Shown here: positions 27,931-40,265 of the stretch, piece by piece
Numbering within the stretch: the first letter of the stretch is position 1
How the letters are laid out: every line of letters begins with the position of its first letter
Source: Thunnus maccoyii
Taxonomy: Eukaryota > Chordata > Actinopteri > Scombriformes > Scombridae
Assembly (NCBI RefSeq): GCF_910596095.1
Contig: NC_056546.1
Location: forward strand, 10,813,925-10,877,924
Reading direction: 5' to 3'
DNA: 64,000 nucleotides
Notes under the pieces: model-generated
The model's database searches: none
What the model was told of the DNA's origin: nothing
Seen by the model: the letters and a program-made list of their open reading frames with translations, nothing else
Position numbers and translations under genes: made by a program

Positions 27931-28689
27931 TTTAGTGATGTTTGTGCCGAGATGCTCTGGTAAACCTAAATCTGCTTTGCTTTGAGTAGCACTGATGGCT
28001 TTCCACAGTTGCTGTTCTGTGGTTGACCTCGCTGACTGACCGTCCTGCAGCAGGCAGACTTGCTTATGGAAATTATTAAAATGCTCAAATATTATATTTT
28101 ATTATTAGATACTATGCAGCAGAGAGAAATAATCATATCTCTGAAGGAAACCAGAATCGTGTTTCACAAAAAAAGGCTAAGAAAAGCAGGACTCAGAGAA
28201 AAGCCTGGATTGAGTGAGCCTGACAAATTGAACCAGGATTAAGCTGTTTAATAAACCCGATTTTTGGCTATTTTGGTAAGACTAAAGGTGGAATTATGGT
28301 TCTCTTGGCTGTACGTCAGCAAATGTGCACGGGAGTTGCTCTGAGATGTTCTTGTGGCTGGTTCTTTTATGCTCGTATGTAGCACATTTACGTTTTTTTG
28401 TTGTCTTTTTGTTTCTGTTTCTGACCCACTTACTGAGAACAGCTGAATCCAGCAATCAACTTGTTTGACCTGCAGGTCTGCACTACATGTTGTTGACATT
28501 TGGAAGGTGTGCACGTCTGCTCCTCTGCAACCTACGATTACCCAACATAACATTGCTCTCTCTATAGGTACACAGAGATGTTTCTGTTTATCTTCGGTAA
28601 AACATACTTCCAGCTTAAGTGAAGCCTGCTCAAAGAGCAGCAAGTTAATGGCTTATTATTTTCTACATTTTACTTATTGTCGACAAATC
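27931..28689. other. Gene-free stretch
   Basis: Mixed-composition DNA without a recognisable gene, motif cluster or repeat boundary. Confidence 0.4.
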
Positions 28690-28800
28690 TCATGCAGTTT
28701 TGTTTACAGAGCTTTGCTAACTTGTGCTACATATCACAACCTCTTGACTTTGAAGTTGTTTGAGAAATTTACAACGTACAGACCAGAAACATCAAACAAA
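28690..28800 (+). repeat. Remnant of the 9.1-kb palindrome family
   Basis: GTTTACAGAGCTTTGCTA then ACTTGTGCTACATATCACAA closely matches 9126-9168 of the palindromic element. Only one half of the palindrome is present here. Confidence 0.65.
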
Positions 28801-28827
28801 GATCACAATGTTTCACAGTGAAGAACA

Positions 28828-29130
28828 TTAAAGGTGTACTATGCAGGATTTGTTTGTTGGTGTTTGTAAACACGCAGAATTCAAAGTTGGCCCCTCCTCC
28901 TCGGCTCAACAAGTGAGTGAGTGAGCGAGAGAGAGAGAGCAGCAGTGGTCAAGCGAGCTAGAAAGTGAATGGAGAGCAACACGGCAAAATAATAAGAAAA
29001 TACAGGCAGAAGGCAGGTCTGTGCAGATAAATACACCACCACACGGACATAAGTGATGATTGAGAGGGATTATTTTGTATGAGTCTATATATTATTTTTG
29101 TTTTAGGAAAATCCTGCATAGTACCTTTAA
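28828..29130. mobile_element. MITE, about 300 bp, TTAAAGG TIRs
   Basis: Left end TTAAAGGTGTACTATGCAGG then ATTTG; right end AAAATCCTGCATAGTACC then TTTAA. These are inverted copies over about 25 bases. The interior has GAGCGAGAGAGAGAG and no frame. It has the same end type as 34794-35039. A non-autonomous element, seen directly from its termini. Confidence 0.75.
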
Positions 29131-29347
29131 GATGTAAAGAGAAAAGTGACGCAATGCTCACAGACACATAGCAAATACATTTAACTTCTAAAATGAAGAA
29201 TACAATATTATAAATCAAAGAATGGACAAGACCACTTACAAAGCCAAACAATACTTTTGACAACATGTTGTAGATCACCAGTGTGCAAAGGAGCTGAACT
29301 ATGTCATCTAGAGTGATGTTTCCAATGGTTTCTGTGGTCAGACTTTT

Positions 29348-29833
29348 TTAAAGGAATAGTTTGACATGTTTGGAAATATGCTTATTTGCTGTCTTGTTGA
29401 GAGTTAGATGAGTAGATTGATACCAGTCTCTGTCTGTGTGTGTTCAGCATGGAATTAAACCGAGGAGATTTGTTTACTTTAGCATGAAGATTGACAGCAA
29501 GTGGAAACCTGGCTCTGTCCAAAGTTAAAAAATACACCTATCAGCACCTCTTAAACTGACCAATGAACACATTCTATCTCATTTGATTAATCTTTACATT
29601 GACAGAAATATAAATATGACAATATGTCAGAGGCACTGTGGAGTGATGGTGGATGGATAAACTGGTGTTCATAAAGAAATAGTTCACTACAGCGCACAAC
29701 TATTTTTGATCTTCAGAACAAGCCTAGCTGTTTCCTTCTGCATGCTTCCAGTCTTTATGCTAAGCTAGGCTAACCACCTCCAGGCTCCAGCTCCCTTATT
29801 GAAGCACAGACATGAGTCAAATTAGTCCTTTAA
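29348..29833. mobile_element. MITE-like repeat with TTAAAGGAATAGTTTGACAT end
   Basis: Starts TTAAAGGAATAGTTTGACAT and ends AGTCCTTTAAG. It contains AAACCTGGCTCTGTCCAAAG and TATGCTAAGCTAGGCTAACC, both also present in the remnant at 31484-31620. This recurrence supports a dispersed family. Confidence 0.65.
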
Positions 29834-31483
29834 GTGAGCTTGTCTCAACTGGTAACCCTTAGGAAAATAAATACAATTTGATGAGATATTTACTGAATAT
29901 TTTGGTTTGATCTATTATCAGCGTATTTATAATATACAACATGTCAGACTTCGTCGGTGGACTCTGGACTTTTGTCCATCGTTGTCCCTGGTGGTTTCAC
30001 AGTCAAACCATGTCCATGTCTGACATAAGAAATATTGGAAACTGAGACCTAAAAATTTTTGTTATTTATTATCATCAGGGTTTTAAGCATTTGCACCATT
30101 AATGTCCACTGGTTTTGTACCTCTAGGTCTTTGGCTTGTTTGTGTCTGATGGCTTTAATGTTTATTGTATATATTTTATGCATTTGTGTTCATATGCAGC
30201 ACTGCATTTCTCTTGGTGTGTTTTTGGTGGTCTCCAGACGGGTGTCCTTTGAAGAGACAATATTGAAGTGGAGTGAAAATAAGTTAAGTGACACTGTTTT
30301 TATCTTAACGTTGGGAAATATGCATGTTACACACATACATACACACACTAGTTACACACACACTGATCTCTGAGGTCAAATAGATGTGTGTCTCTCTTTG
30401 CCCTCTCCAACGATATTCACCTCGTCCAAACGTCAGAACGTGTTGACGCATTATTTACATGTTTGTTTGTTCTCCAACAAGCTGTCTGGGTGTTGTTAAC
30501 GTTGATATTGATCAAAATCACCAACTGTGACGGAGTCCGCCTGGCAGCATCATCAATGATGTCCGAATGTGCCAGCTGAATCCAGGCCAGAGGGACGAGG
30601 CTAATGTCTGCTGCCAGCTCACAGAGCGGGTTAGGTAGCAGGCTAACGCCTGGGTTAACAGCACTGCCAGCGCACACACTCAGAGACAGACCTGAGGAAA
30701 CATAATGAAAAGGTTTGAAGTCCTCTGAGAAACCTGAGAGGTGATTTAGTTCTTTGTTGAAGAGCTTTTCAGATATAGTTTTATCAGGTCAGCTGGCAGG
30801 TGGAAGTGGAGTAACATCTGGACAGAGAGAGAGAGAGTGGAGAGGTGTGATGTATATGTTACTTCTGCTGCCAACTGATGCATGATAGAAAAGGTTAGAC
30901 TGGCTTTTGTAAACGTGGGCTGATGCCAAACCACGTACCTCGAGTCAGAGGGGTGTAATGTCTGTTTTTACACTGCTGCCAATAGAAATGTTAGTGCAAT
31001 TCCCAAAGGCCTGTTTTAATCCCACTTTTTGACTTCACTGACAGATAAACTAAAGGCTAAAAAAAAGAGTAGGATTGGGTGACTTCAAACATGATTACAT
31101 ACAGCCAGTTTTACTTTAAATACAATGTTTCTCCTTTGAACTGGGTGCAAGACCATTTAAAAATCAAAGAAAACATTTTTTTTCTGCTCATATCTATCAA
31201 TTAAATATCATTTTTACTGTAAGAACAAATACTTTATTTCTGTGTTTCAAATTATATTTATACGATGGACACAAAAAATTTCTGATTGGCTGGCAGGTGG
31301 TATATTATAAACTGTAGGTAACCATAGCAACAGTACTGCTCCCTCTGTGTTCACTGTCACTGGTGAAACAGAGCTACGGTTTAAACTGACAGCAAACTTG
31401 ACTTAAACACAGCCTCTCCTTTCGCCTGTGTTAAAACATGATAATACACTCCGAGGTGTTCTAATATAGAGGTTAGCCAGGAG
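29834..31483. other. Gene-free stretch
   Basis: No gene. A short CACACA patch lies at 30330-30362 and a GA run at 30820-30835. 30480-30670 is repeat-free and GC-balanced. Nothing further was recognised. Confidence 0.4.
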
Positions 31484-31620
31484 TCGGTTAGCTTAGCTTA
31501 GCATAATTCTGGAAACGGGGGGGAAACTGCTAGCTTGGCTCTGTCCAAAGGTAAAAAAAATCCATCTTTGGGCAGAGCCAAGCTAGCGATCCTTTATGCT
31601 AAGTCTAAGCTAACCATCTC
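31484..31620. repeat. Imperfect palindrome from the GCTTAGCAT / AGCTAACC repeat family
   Basis: GGTTAGCTTAGCTTAGCATA and CTGCTAGCTTGGCTCTGTCC are mirrored by GGGCAGAGCCAAGCTAGCG and TATGCTAAGTCTAAGCTAAC. The two halves correspond to parts of the element at 29348-29833, now facing each other. Confidence 0.6.
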
Positions 31621-31787
31621 CTGGCTTGACTTGCTGTTCTCATCTAAATCGATTTAAATCCTAAAAACACAACATGATTGCATAGAAAACAATTAAAAGA
31701 GGGAGAAAATCAATAAATAAAATAAAAAAAGTGTGATCATTCATATTTTTATGGTTACTATTGAAAGGCTGAAGAAAAGAGATGGGT

Positions 31788-33160
31788 CTTAAAGGGAAAA
31801 TTCACCACTGTGAATATGATGATTTCTTAAACGTAGGTCACCTATATAGTAGAAATGTGCAATTATTTTTGAAATTGGTGCCCTATGACTAGAGAAAACT
31901 GAGAAAAAAGGCTATAGATTTCCAGTATTGCTCTTAAGGGGGAATCCTACAACAACCAGAATGCATTGCGCATGTCCCGCCCAATCCACTACTGATGGTG
32001 TGTTTACGGAAAGCATATTTTCATTTACAAAATGTTTTTCCTCATCAAGTCTGGATATATCGTACCGGTGTGGAGGGATCATAAATCAAATGGCGTGCTG
32101 GCATTAATTATGTTGATCAGTGCAAACTTACCGAGAGCTGTAATGTTACACAAGCCAGAAAGCTGCCAGAGCTGCCAGCGGACAGTCATAAAACCTCCCA
32201 GCCTGCCGTCTCCATTTCAGCTTGGAAACAATCGTGGATGAAGGGATGAAAAACTGTAACCAAATGCTGTTTTTTTTTATCGTTTTGCATGACGAGGAGC
32301 CGGGATAGGTTGTGCTCAAAGCTGGACGCAGCTGCATAAGTTAAAGGTAACACAGTCACTGTGGTGCTGTTATGTATTTGATATATTATTCTGTCAGAAA
32401 ACAAAGTCAGGTTTACCAAAACACCACAAAGTTTGTTGAAGTGCAGAGTTTTCCGTCTGTCTCCATTCTTTCTGACCATCCTCACTGTCTCACCGGTCGA
32501 TGCTGCAGCGCGTCTCTTTCGGCTGCTGCTGATACAGCTCCCATGGTCGCTTCCTCCTACACACTCTGTTTTGTCTGACATCACAGAACTATATTCAGCC
32601 TTATAAGTTGTAATAGTGGTGCCACATAAAACTAGTTGTTTTTTGTGTTAGATTCAGCTTTTCTGTCCACCTGAGGCTCAAAAATTCTCTGGTTCCTTGT
32701 TGGCGGAATCACAAAGAAACTCAGCAACTGAAATTTGTGTGTTAGGCTGCGGCTGTAACGTCGCACTTCATCCTCCACACTCTGTCATGTCTGATTCCAC
32801 AGCGCCATACTCCGCCGCATATCATGAAACTAGTTTTCTTCCAAATATGCTGATATTTTAAAGTATTTAGTAGTACGATATTTTAGTGTCTGCTTTTCCT
32901 TATCACTACCATAACATGGTAGGTGGAGTGTTTTTGGAGACCTACATTTAACCGTCCTTGAAGGTACCACTAAAGAAAACAACGATGCAGGTAGTTCTTC
33001 CTTGCCCCCAACTACATCACTGAACGCGTCAAGTGGCCGCGCTGGTGCTGAAAGAACAACAGATTTTGTAGCAGCCTCCCAGAGACACAGAGAATATTAA
33101 CAACAACCTAATTCAGATAGCTAGAGATAAGGTAGAAAATTGGCAAAGTGTTCCTTTAAG
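31788..33160. mobile_element. Probable non-autonomous DNA transposon, about 1.4 kb
   Basis: The left terminus CTTAAAGGGAAAATTCACCA and right terminus TGGCAAAGTGTTCCTTTAAG are inverted copies with a few mismatches. The end type is the same as in shorter MITEs here. The interior has no transposase-like frame and ordinary base composition. It could instead be two separate elements that happen to face each other. Confidence 0.45.
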
Positions 33161-34480
33161 AGGGGTTTTATATATTAAATATACCAGAGATAAAATGACG
33201 TATTTACTCATAATTCCTGTGTTGCTGGATAAGGTACCTGTCTAACCTCAGCTCTTTTCCTCTTCTTGTTTTTGTTTATTTCTTTTTTTGTGTGTATTTA
33301 ATAAATTAAATACCATATTTAATATATTAAATACAGTGTGGTGTTAATTACAGTTATTGTGGACAAATGACACACACTGGGAATGCATCAGCAGTCAAGC
33401 TATCCAGCTATATTAACATTAATGTAATTTAAAACAGCAACACTGACTTCAAACACACTTTTGAACACAGCTTGCCTTATTGCCTCAGCATGATAATACA
33501 CTCTCAGAGGTCCTGATACAGCAAATAACTTACTCTTCTCCAATGTATCTATTGTTTTGGTTTATTAGGACACCTTGTCAGGTAAATTCACTCTCCTGTA
33601 AAGTCTCAGGCTGTTTAAAGGTGTTTATTATGACTGTGATTTCACAGCACGCGAAGGCAAAGGGAGATTCGTCCACTTTAATGACCATCAACCACTAAAA
33701 ACCTTTACTGCATCAAACACAGACGGACATCATGTTGCCCCGAAGACAACAACAAAAACTTGGTCCACATTCAAACCCCCTTCATTTTAAAACTTTTTTT
33801 TGTCCCCTGTTTTCATTTTATTTCCACTCAAGGAACATTATCAAACACTTTTATTTCATTTTTTTTTTTTTACAAAGAGGTGGTCTGATCTCTCTATTTG
33901 TGTTGTCTGTTCTTGGCTTCAGTCATGGCTCGCTCTCCTCACGACCATGTTTCACTTTGTCGCCCGACTCTCCCTGCTGAGAGGGGACTGTCACCCAGCA
34001 CTCTGCCAGGCCCAGAGCTGGCACACACACGCACACACACACACACAAAATCTTCTCTTCATTTCCTATATTATAGATATTAAAAAAAAAGTTCTCCCGC
34101 TCTGTTTTCCCCGTGTCATCTTCCTGAGAGACTCGTTCCTGCAGGCAGATTTAAAGCATGTGGTGGCCAGAGATTTAGATAGATATATTTCTCCCATTAA
34201 CATCTGCTCCCCTGGCCTGCTGCGCTCTTTCCAGAAGGCCACCGCATACATACCCACTCACACATATATTCACACACACACACACACACACACACATACG
34301 CTGTGGTTCATCCATGGTTGACAATCAAGGACAGTTGGTTTTGAGCAGTGTCAGGACAGTTAGACTCTCACGGGGAGTCTCCAAACTACAGGCGACTGGC
34401 ACACAGACAAACACTCAGAGAGCACATTTACGGCCAAACACTGAACGCCATCTGTCAGTCACTGTAGGAGGATATTACTG
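33161..34480. other. Gene-free stretch with CA and T runs
   Basis: TTTAATATATTAAATA-type AT repeats near 33297-33335. (CA)n at 34022-34047 and 34271-34295. No gene was recognised. Confidence 0.45.
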
Positions 34481-34482
34481 CT

Positions 34483-34483
<1 letters not shown>

Positions 34484-34530
<47 letters not shown>
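34484..34530. repeat. (CA)n microsatellite
   Basis: Uninterrupted run of about 23 units. Confidence 0.9.
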
Positions 34531-34532
<2 letters not shown>

Positions 34533-34793
34533 TTCTGTCTGGTTGAATCTGTGTTTATCACACAAAACTCACACCAAAACTGGCTTGTGTGTGGACGAAT
34601 CAAAGTGTGTGTTTGTGTGTGTCTTGTGCATATTTTTAGCATGTGTGTAAACACAGCATGTCGCGTTTTGTCAAGGAGGTTTTCTGTGTGTTGTGTTTTC
34701 TTCATTTTATAGGCCCATAATTAATAACGTTGACAACGAGGACATAATGCTCACATGATCCTTATTTAGTGGAGAAAGTATTTAGATATTTTA

Positions 34794-35039
34794 CTTAAAG
34801 TTGCAGCGTGTAGACTTTAGCGGCATCTAGCGGAACGGATTTTGCAGAAATGGAAGATGATATTTATAAGTATGTTTTAATTAGTGTATAATCACGTGAA
34901 AATAAGAATTGCTGTGTTTTTGTTACCTTAGAATGAGCCCTTTATATCTACATAGGGAGCGGGTCCTCCTTCACGGAGGCCGCCATGTTGCACCGCCATG
35001 TCTCTACTGCCACTAAATCCTACATACTGCACCTTTAAG
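34794..35039. mobile_element. Nested MITE of about 245 bp
   Basis: Left end CTTAAAGTTGCAGCGTGTAG; right end CTACATACTGCACCTTTAAG. These are inverted copies. The interior includes CTTTAGCGGCATCTAGCGG near the left, mirrored by CTACTGCCACTAAATCC near the right. It lies inside the copy-2 element. Confidence 0.75.
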
Positions 35040-35189
35040 TGACACACTACTATGATGTGAAAATACTCTGTTACAAGTAAAAGTCCTGCATTCGAAATGA
35101 AACTTTCATACTCAAAGTATCATATGAAAAAGTCATGCATAGTGACCCCTTTCAAAGTGTTACATCATTTTAAGTAGGATATCAACTAA

Positions 35190-35490
35190 TAATATATTCA
35201 TTATAGATTAATTTTGGTTATTTTTTCTATTAATTTGTAATCATTTACTCTATAAAATATCAGAAAAATGTGGAAAAATGCCCACAATATGCTCACAATT
35301 TCCCAGAGCCCAAGGTGACGTCTTCAAATTGCTTGTTTTGCTCAACCAATAGTCCAAAACACAAAGATATTCAATTTACAGTTACATTAAACTGGAAAAA
35401 AGCACTAAATATTCACATTTGAGAAGCTGGAAAAAATGAATACTTGGCATTTTTATGAAAATTGTTCGACCAAGAGATTTTTTTGACTAA
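35190..35490 (+). mobile_element. Interspersed repeat copy (CCCAGAGCCCAAGGTGACGT type)
   Basis: Contains TTTCCCAGAGCCCAAGGTGA, CGTCTTCAAATTGCTTG and TTCACATTTGAGAAGCTGG. An inverse copy is visible at 54135-54465 (AAGCAATTTGAAGACTTCAG) and a fragment at 16515-16655. Confidence 0.65.
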
Positions 35491-35984
35491 TGGTTAGGGT
35501 AAGCTAATTATGTTACTGTGTAACTGTTATTAAAGCATTAACATATAAACAGCTTTTTAATGTTGCAGATGTGGAGTTAACAGATATATCTGGATTTTGA
35601 CTGTTTTATATAAAAATGAATCATGTAATATTAGTTTATTACATGTTCTGTGTGTAAAATCTAAGTCTGCAAAGTAAGTTCTGGTGTCAGATAAATGTAA
35701 CAGAGTAAAAAGTGTAATTAATGCTGAAGTATAGTGCGGTAGCCTACTTGAGTAAATGTACTTAAGTTATTTTCCACTAATGTCCTTATTTCACTCAAAT
35801 GAACTCGGACACCTTTGTGTCTGCAATTTTTTTGAAGTTTGAGCTGGTTTCATTAACATTTTTACAGATGAGAGCTTTATCTGACTAACGCCTTATTAAC
35901 TTAACTTTACATCTATTTCCCATTGTGTTTGAATGTCCTGTATTAGCAGATGATCCAACTGATGTCATTCTGCAAGCCCCATAT

Positions 35985-36430
35985 CCTCTCACTTCCCGCG
36001 ACCCTGCATGGACAAAAGGGAAGTGTCAACACCACCTCTCTAACTGCACAATTAACATGCAAATGAGCTCTGTCGCTAATGGCGATGGCAAAGCGCTCTT
36101 ATGATGGAAATATGCTTTCTGTTTTGGCAGTATGTGTTAAACATTAGTCTGTGGAATCAGCTGAGGACAGGAGGGCAGAGGGCCTCGAGGCTTCCCTGAG
36201 GGGCAAAAGAGAGGTAGACACAGAGAGGGAATGGCCTCTGCACCTGCTTCACTGACTATGACACACACACAGAGGACGACCAGGCGGTTATAATCAGCCT
36301 CGTTCAGGCTGTCAGCCCGGTCAATAAGTTATCCCCTCAACTGCTTTTGTTCTAGCAGCAGCTAGACTCATGCGGCCGCTGCCCCTTATTCAACTGAAAT
36401 TTATTTTCAATTGCTGCCCTCAGGCACCAA
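35985..36430. promoter_or_regulatory. Candidate enhancer block with POU octamer
   Basis: Contains a perfect octamer ATGCAAAT at 36057-36064 next to ACAATTAAC, and a GC-balanced repeat-free right part with GCGGTTATAATCAGCC and CTTATTCAACTGAAATTTA. It lies about 4-5 kb downstream of the olig3-like gene. Octamer and homeodomain cores are visible; enhancer function is inferred. Confidence 0.4.
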
Positions 36431-37024
36431 CCCCACCGCAGCAGCTCACTGACCGAGCAAGTAAACAAACCAGCAGACCACTTCACACACATGTACTTCC
36501 ACACAAAGATGATTAGAGGCAGAACTCTTCAGACTGAATGAACGCAGCGACCGTCTGCGATTGCCAAATGAGATGTTTGCACAAACTCTGGAGTTTTAAA
36601 AGCTTTAAATGCCCCTACTGTTTATACATATCAGACAAAAAAAGAAGCCTTAAATCTGCAGCTTTTGTGAAGCTCATATCTATGATGCAGCTGGCAAGCA
36701 TCTGTCAGTGTATTTTTAATTAAAACAACTTTACAGATTTCAGATTATGTTTTGGAAAAGGCAGCTGGGTCACAGGGCCACCGGGTGGAAAAGGCTGACA
36801 GCATTGTCGCCTTGTTAGCGTCCGTGTCTAAGAGTGGGAAAAAGGCCTGTTATTATGTGTGTGTGTGTGTGTGTGTGTGTGAAGAAGAGGGTGAACAAAG
36901 CTCTAAGTGATAAACCTCGAGTGGCTCGCAGTAACAGGTGTGAGCTCTGTAAAGGACCAATCGTTTGTCAAGCCTTGTGAAAACAGAAGCTGATGACCTG
37001 TCCGTTCAGTCATCACTGACCAGT

Positions 37025-37097
<73 letters not shown>

Positions 37098-37980
37098 ATT
37101 TATGAAGACATTTGATCTCTTATCTCTCTGTCAGTCTTATTTGTTTTTGGCTCTATTATTCATTTATTCACACGTGATATCTCCTAATTCTATCTCCCGT
37201 TTATGCTTTGAAGTTTTGACTTTTAAAAAAAAGCAGAGTAAACTGGATTTGCTGTAGATTTATTGAAGACATTTCACCTCTCATCCAAAAAGCTTCTTCT
37301 GTTCAGTTGCCATTAGTAGAATAAAAAGTTGCTCAAATACCGGTGAAAAAACAAAAATATTTCTGCATTTTATAGCTGTTTTCCCACTTCTCTGCCTCTC
37401 TTTCTGTTCTTAAATTTAATCTGTTACTTTGTTTTTGTCTTATACTACATCATTATCATTCTTCTGTCTCCAACTTTTCTTTCTTCTGTGTTTGCCGGGC
37501 CTCCCTTCATGAAAAAGAGAATTTGAATCTCAGTGGGATTTACATGATTAGGTAAAACTATAAATAAAACTCTAAGAGTCTAATGAGGATAATTAAGCCC
37601 CTCCAGTATAATAAACACAGTGACAGACAACACATCATTCAGTCATTGTTTGCCAGTGTATATTGTTTTTTTTTTTCTCTTCTAGCTGATGACAGTGAGC
37701 TCAACAGTATAAAATAAAAACTTAAATTTGTGCAAGCCATGAGATACTCCTGTTATCATATGATCACTATAAGAGAGGAAAAAACAAGATGTACACTCCC
37801 CTTTCAAAATAAACAAAAAAACAGGAAAAAAAACACTTATTTACATTCATCCCTTAAACATGCAACTGCCATCATTTGCATTTGTCTTGTGCATGTTATT
37901 TGCATGTGCATGATTGCTTTGTGCATTATTTTGTGGCTCACTTACAAACGATCCTCCCTCCATGAATTTAACAGTGCTTG
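36431..37980. other. Gene-free stretch
   Basis: No gene. (GT)n at 36857-36881. A poly-T run lies near 37665-37676. Otherwise AT-rich. Confidence 0.45.
37028..37095. repeat. (AC)34 microsatellite
   Basis: Uninterrupted dinucleotide run of about 68 bases, the longest in the window. Confidence 0.95.
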
Positions 37981-37983
37981 ATG

Positions 37984-38245
37984 GCAGCAGCAGCAGCAGC
38001 AGCAGCAGTTGTCTCTGCTTTACTCAGCTCCTAATTAGCCAGAATTAAGAAGTATTTCTCGGCCCATTGAAGAGTCCATTTCCTTTGAAACCAGAGCATA
38101 ATAAACCTTAAGTAATTACCCCAACTCATGACTATTAACTCGCAAACCGCCAGCTTCCCTTGACAACATCCTCCTCAGTGTTGTGTGGTTAAAAGGCCAT
38201 TGCAGCTACCCAGCTATTTACATCCCATCTGGCAGGCTGCGAGGG
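37984..38245. promoter_or_regulatory. Candidate conserved element after a (CAG)8 run
   Basis: Begins with (CAG)8 at 37986-38009, then CTCCTAATTAGCCAGAATTA (homeodomain TAATTA), CTTAAGTAATTACCCC and TTGTGTGGTTAAAAGG (RUNX-like TGTGGTT). Repeat-free and about 2 kb downstream of the olig3-like poly(A) site. Confidence 0.4.
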
Positions 38246-38424
38246 ACAGACAGACTATACTCATTCCTAAAGACAAAAAAAAGAAGAAGTGTAAAATGAA
38301 CTCTTTCACTCTTTCTCAACTTAGCCACAAACTTGTGTTTTCTTCCCTCCAAATAAGTTACAAAAGGGCTTCTTCTCCTTTTCTTTTTCTGTCTTTCTCC
38401 CCTTTATTTTTTTTAATTTAATCC

Positions 38425-38720
38425 ACGCACTCATTTGCATGCGGCGAGGCCGAGGAGGGGCTCTGAATGTATAATCTTCTGCATTTAGTAGCCTGTAATC
38501 CCGACGCCTCTCTGTGATGTGATTTTCTCCTCTTGGTCCCCCATGAACAATTAACTTGTAATCTGCACAAACATACATTCTGTCGCTGCAGAGATGAGAC
38601 GGAGGAACACCCATGGGACCCCGGCGGACAAACTGCTCCGCGCTCCCCAAGCCGGATCACTTTCTGCAACAACTGGGCTCCATTAGTCCCACCAGCCCAG
38701 TCCCTCATTTTATCCTCATT
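38425..38720. promoter_or_regulatory. Candidate conserved element 3' of olig3-like gene
   Basis: Includes CTCATTTGCATGCGGCG (octamer-like ATTTGCAT, about 38430-38437), CATGAACAATTAACTTGTAA (SOX-like AACAAT beside a TAAT core, about 38542) and a GC-rich right half. No protein homology is seen in any frame. Function is inferred. Confidence 0.4.
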
Positions 38721-39560
38721 TTCCCTTCTCTTAACATTTTTGTTGTTAGCTGCTCGGGAAATGTTAAATAAATCCTGTCTGTGCTCATCATAAACGGATG
38801 TTACTGTGCAGTCTGGGGCCTGCGGGTGCAAACATGAAACACAAGAAAAATAAATAAATGATCAGATGATATCATTTGCATTTATTTTAAAGTGGTAAAG
38901 TGGGTTGTGGTTGCTGAAAAATCGCTCTTCAACTTTCAAGAATTCCTAGCTTCATTTTAGAGCTTTATCCTAAATATTTAATTTAATTTTAAAAGAAAGA
39001 AAAGAGTGCTTCTTCATCCATATCAGACTTAGAAAATTAATTCATAAGAAAAACACACTCTGTATTATTTTCATCATCACACTTGTAGTTTTCTTTTCAG
39101 ATATTTGGCCTGTGATTGGCCTGTTAAATTGCATTATATCCATTTATTTCTTACGTTTCTTGTTTCAGACTAAATGACCAATTGCAATACTTGAATCTGT
39201 TAAAGTGTAAAAGTACACATCGTGGCGAGCCGAGGCCTCGCTTTAGTTTGGAGAATTACGCACAAAAAATGCTTTAAAATAATAATTAAATACTGAAAAA
39301 TATGCGAGAATTAAATATGTTTTTGGCTCAAATGGAGGATCAGATTTAAAGAGATGAATCCTGCCTTTATGTGAAAATAAACCAAGTTTGTAGGCTTGTT
39401 TTTCAGTCAGGCTGGGGGTGAAAATGTGCATCCATGAAAAAAGAAATTACACCTAAACTAAACGTCAGGAAGTGTAACAGAGAGTTGAAGTGATAAGTGT
39501 TTTTTTTAGGTTCCAAGTCACTATTGTAAAAAAAGAGAGGAAGACAATAGATATGATCCA
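38721..39560. other. Gene-free AT-rich stretch
   Basis: No gene or repeat recognised. It separates the downstream regulatory candidates from the olig3-like 3' end. Confidence 0.45.
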
Positions 39561-39570
39561 TAATTTCAGT

Positions 39571-39576
39571 TTTATT
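39571..39576 (-). terminator. Poly(A) signal of the olig3-like gene (AATAAA)
   Basis: TTTATT on the plus strand reads AATAAA on the minus strand, 690 bases past the stop codon. It implies a 3' UTR of about 0.7 kb, ending near 39550. Other minus-strand AATAAA words further downstream cannot be excluded as the true site. Confidence 0.5.
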
Positions 39577-40265
39577 GAAATTTCATCCAGGGACTCTGGG
39601 CGATAATAAATATTTCATCAATCATCAACAATGTACAAAAATAAAGACACGGGGTCTCTGGGCATAACAAATTCAGTTCAGCAAAAAACAATCATGCTGT
39701 GATGTCATCATTAGCCTATACCTTCATGCAAAACATAAACATAAAAATAAACATCTAAATCAGAGCACAGATGGACATACAATGAGCCACAAAATAAGAA
39801 TAAATCTAAAACTTTAGATTTGAAAACAAATTCCCGCGGTGGCAGAATCATTTTAGCCAAATGTCATTATTTTCATATAGAGTTTAAAATCCTTGGTACA
39901 AGGCACAGAGAGCATTCTTCGTTTTCACAAAATGACGCCTGATACAAAAAAAATATGTAAAATTAAAACAAAACGTTCATGCAGCCTCCTTCATCTTTCA
40001 CATTGTGGTGTGACACTAAAACTCCACATCGTGTTGCATGACACAGAACTTTTTAGTTTTACCTTCAACTGGCAAATCATCAGTCTTTATAAGTCCTTGT
40101 TACAAGGAGGAAAATAACACTTTTTTTTCTCATACGCCAAACAAGAAAACAGACAAAACAACAGCATGCACCAGTGAGGCCAAATCCACCCTCATGCCCT
40201 GAATTCTCTATTTACAAACATCATTACATATCTCAGTCTCTGCATGTCTGTCAGACACACGGGCA

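Larger units (their letters stand above)
34766..35780. mobile_element. MITE-like repeat, copy 2, with two nested insertions
   Basis: The outer element begins GGAGAAAGTATTTAGATATT then TTACTTAAAG and ends GTAAATGTACTTAAGTTATT then TTCCACTAA, matching copy 1 at 1266-2078. Into it are inserted the TTAAAG-type MITE at 34794-35039 and, further right, the repeat at 35190-35490. AGTAAAAGTCCTGCAT at about 35078 is the shared interior resuming after the first insertion. Confidence 0.7.
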
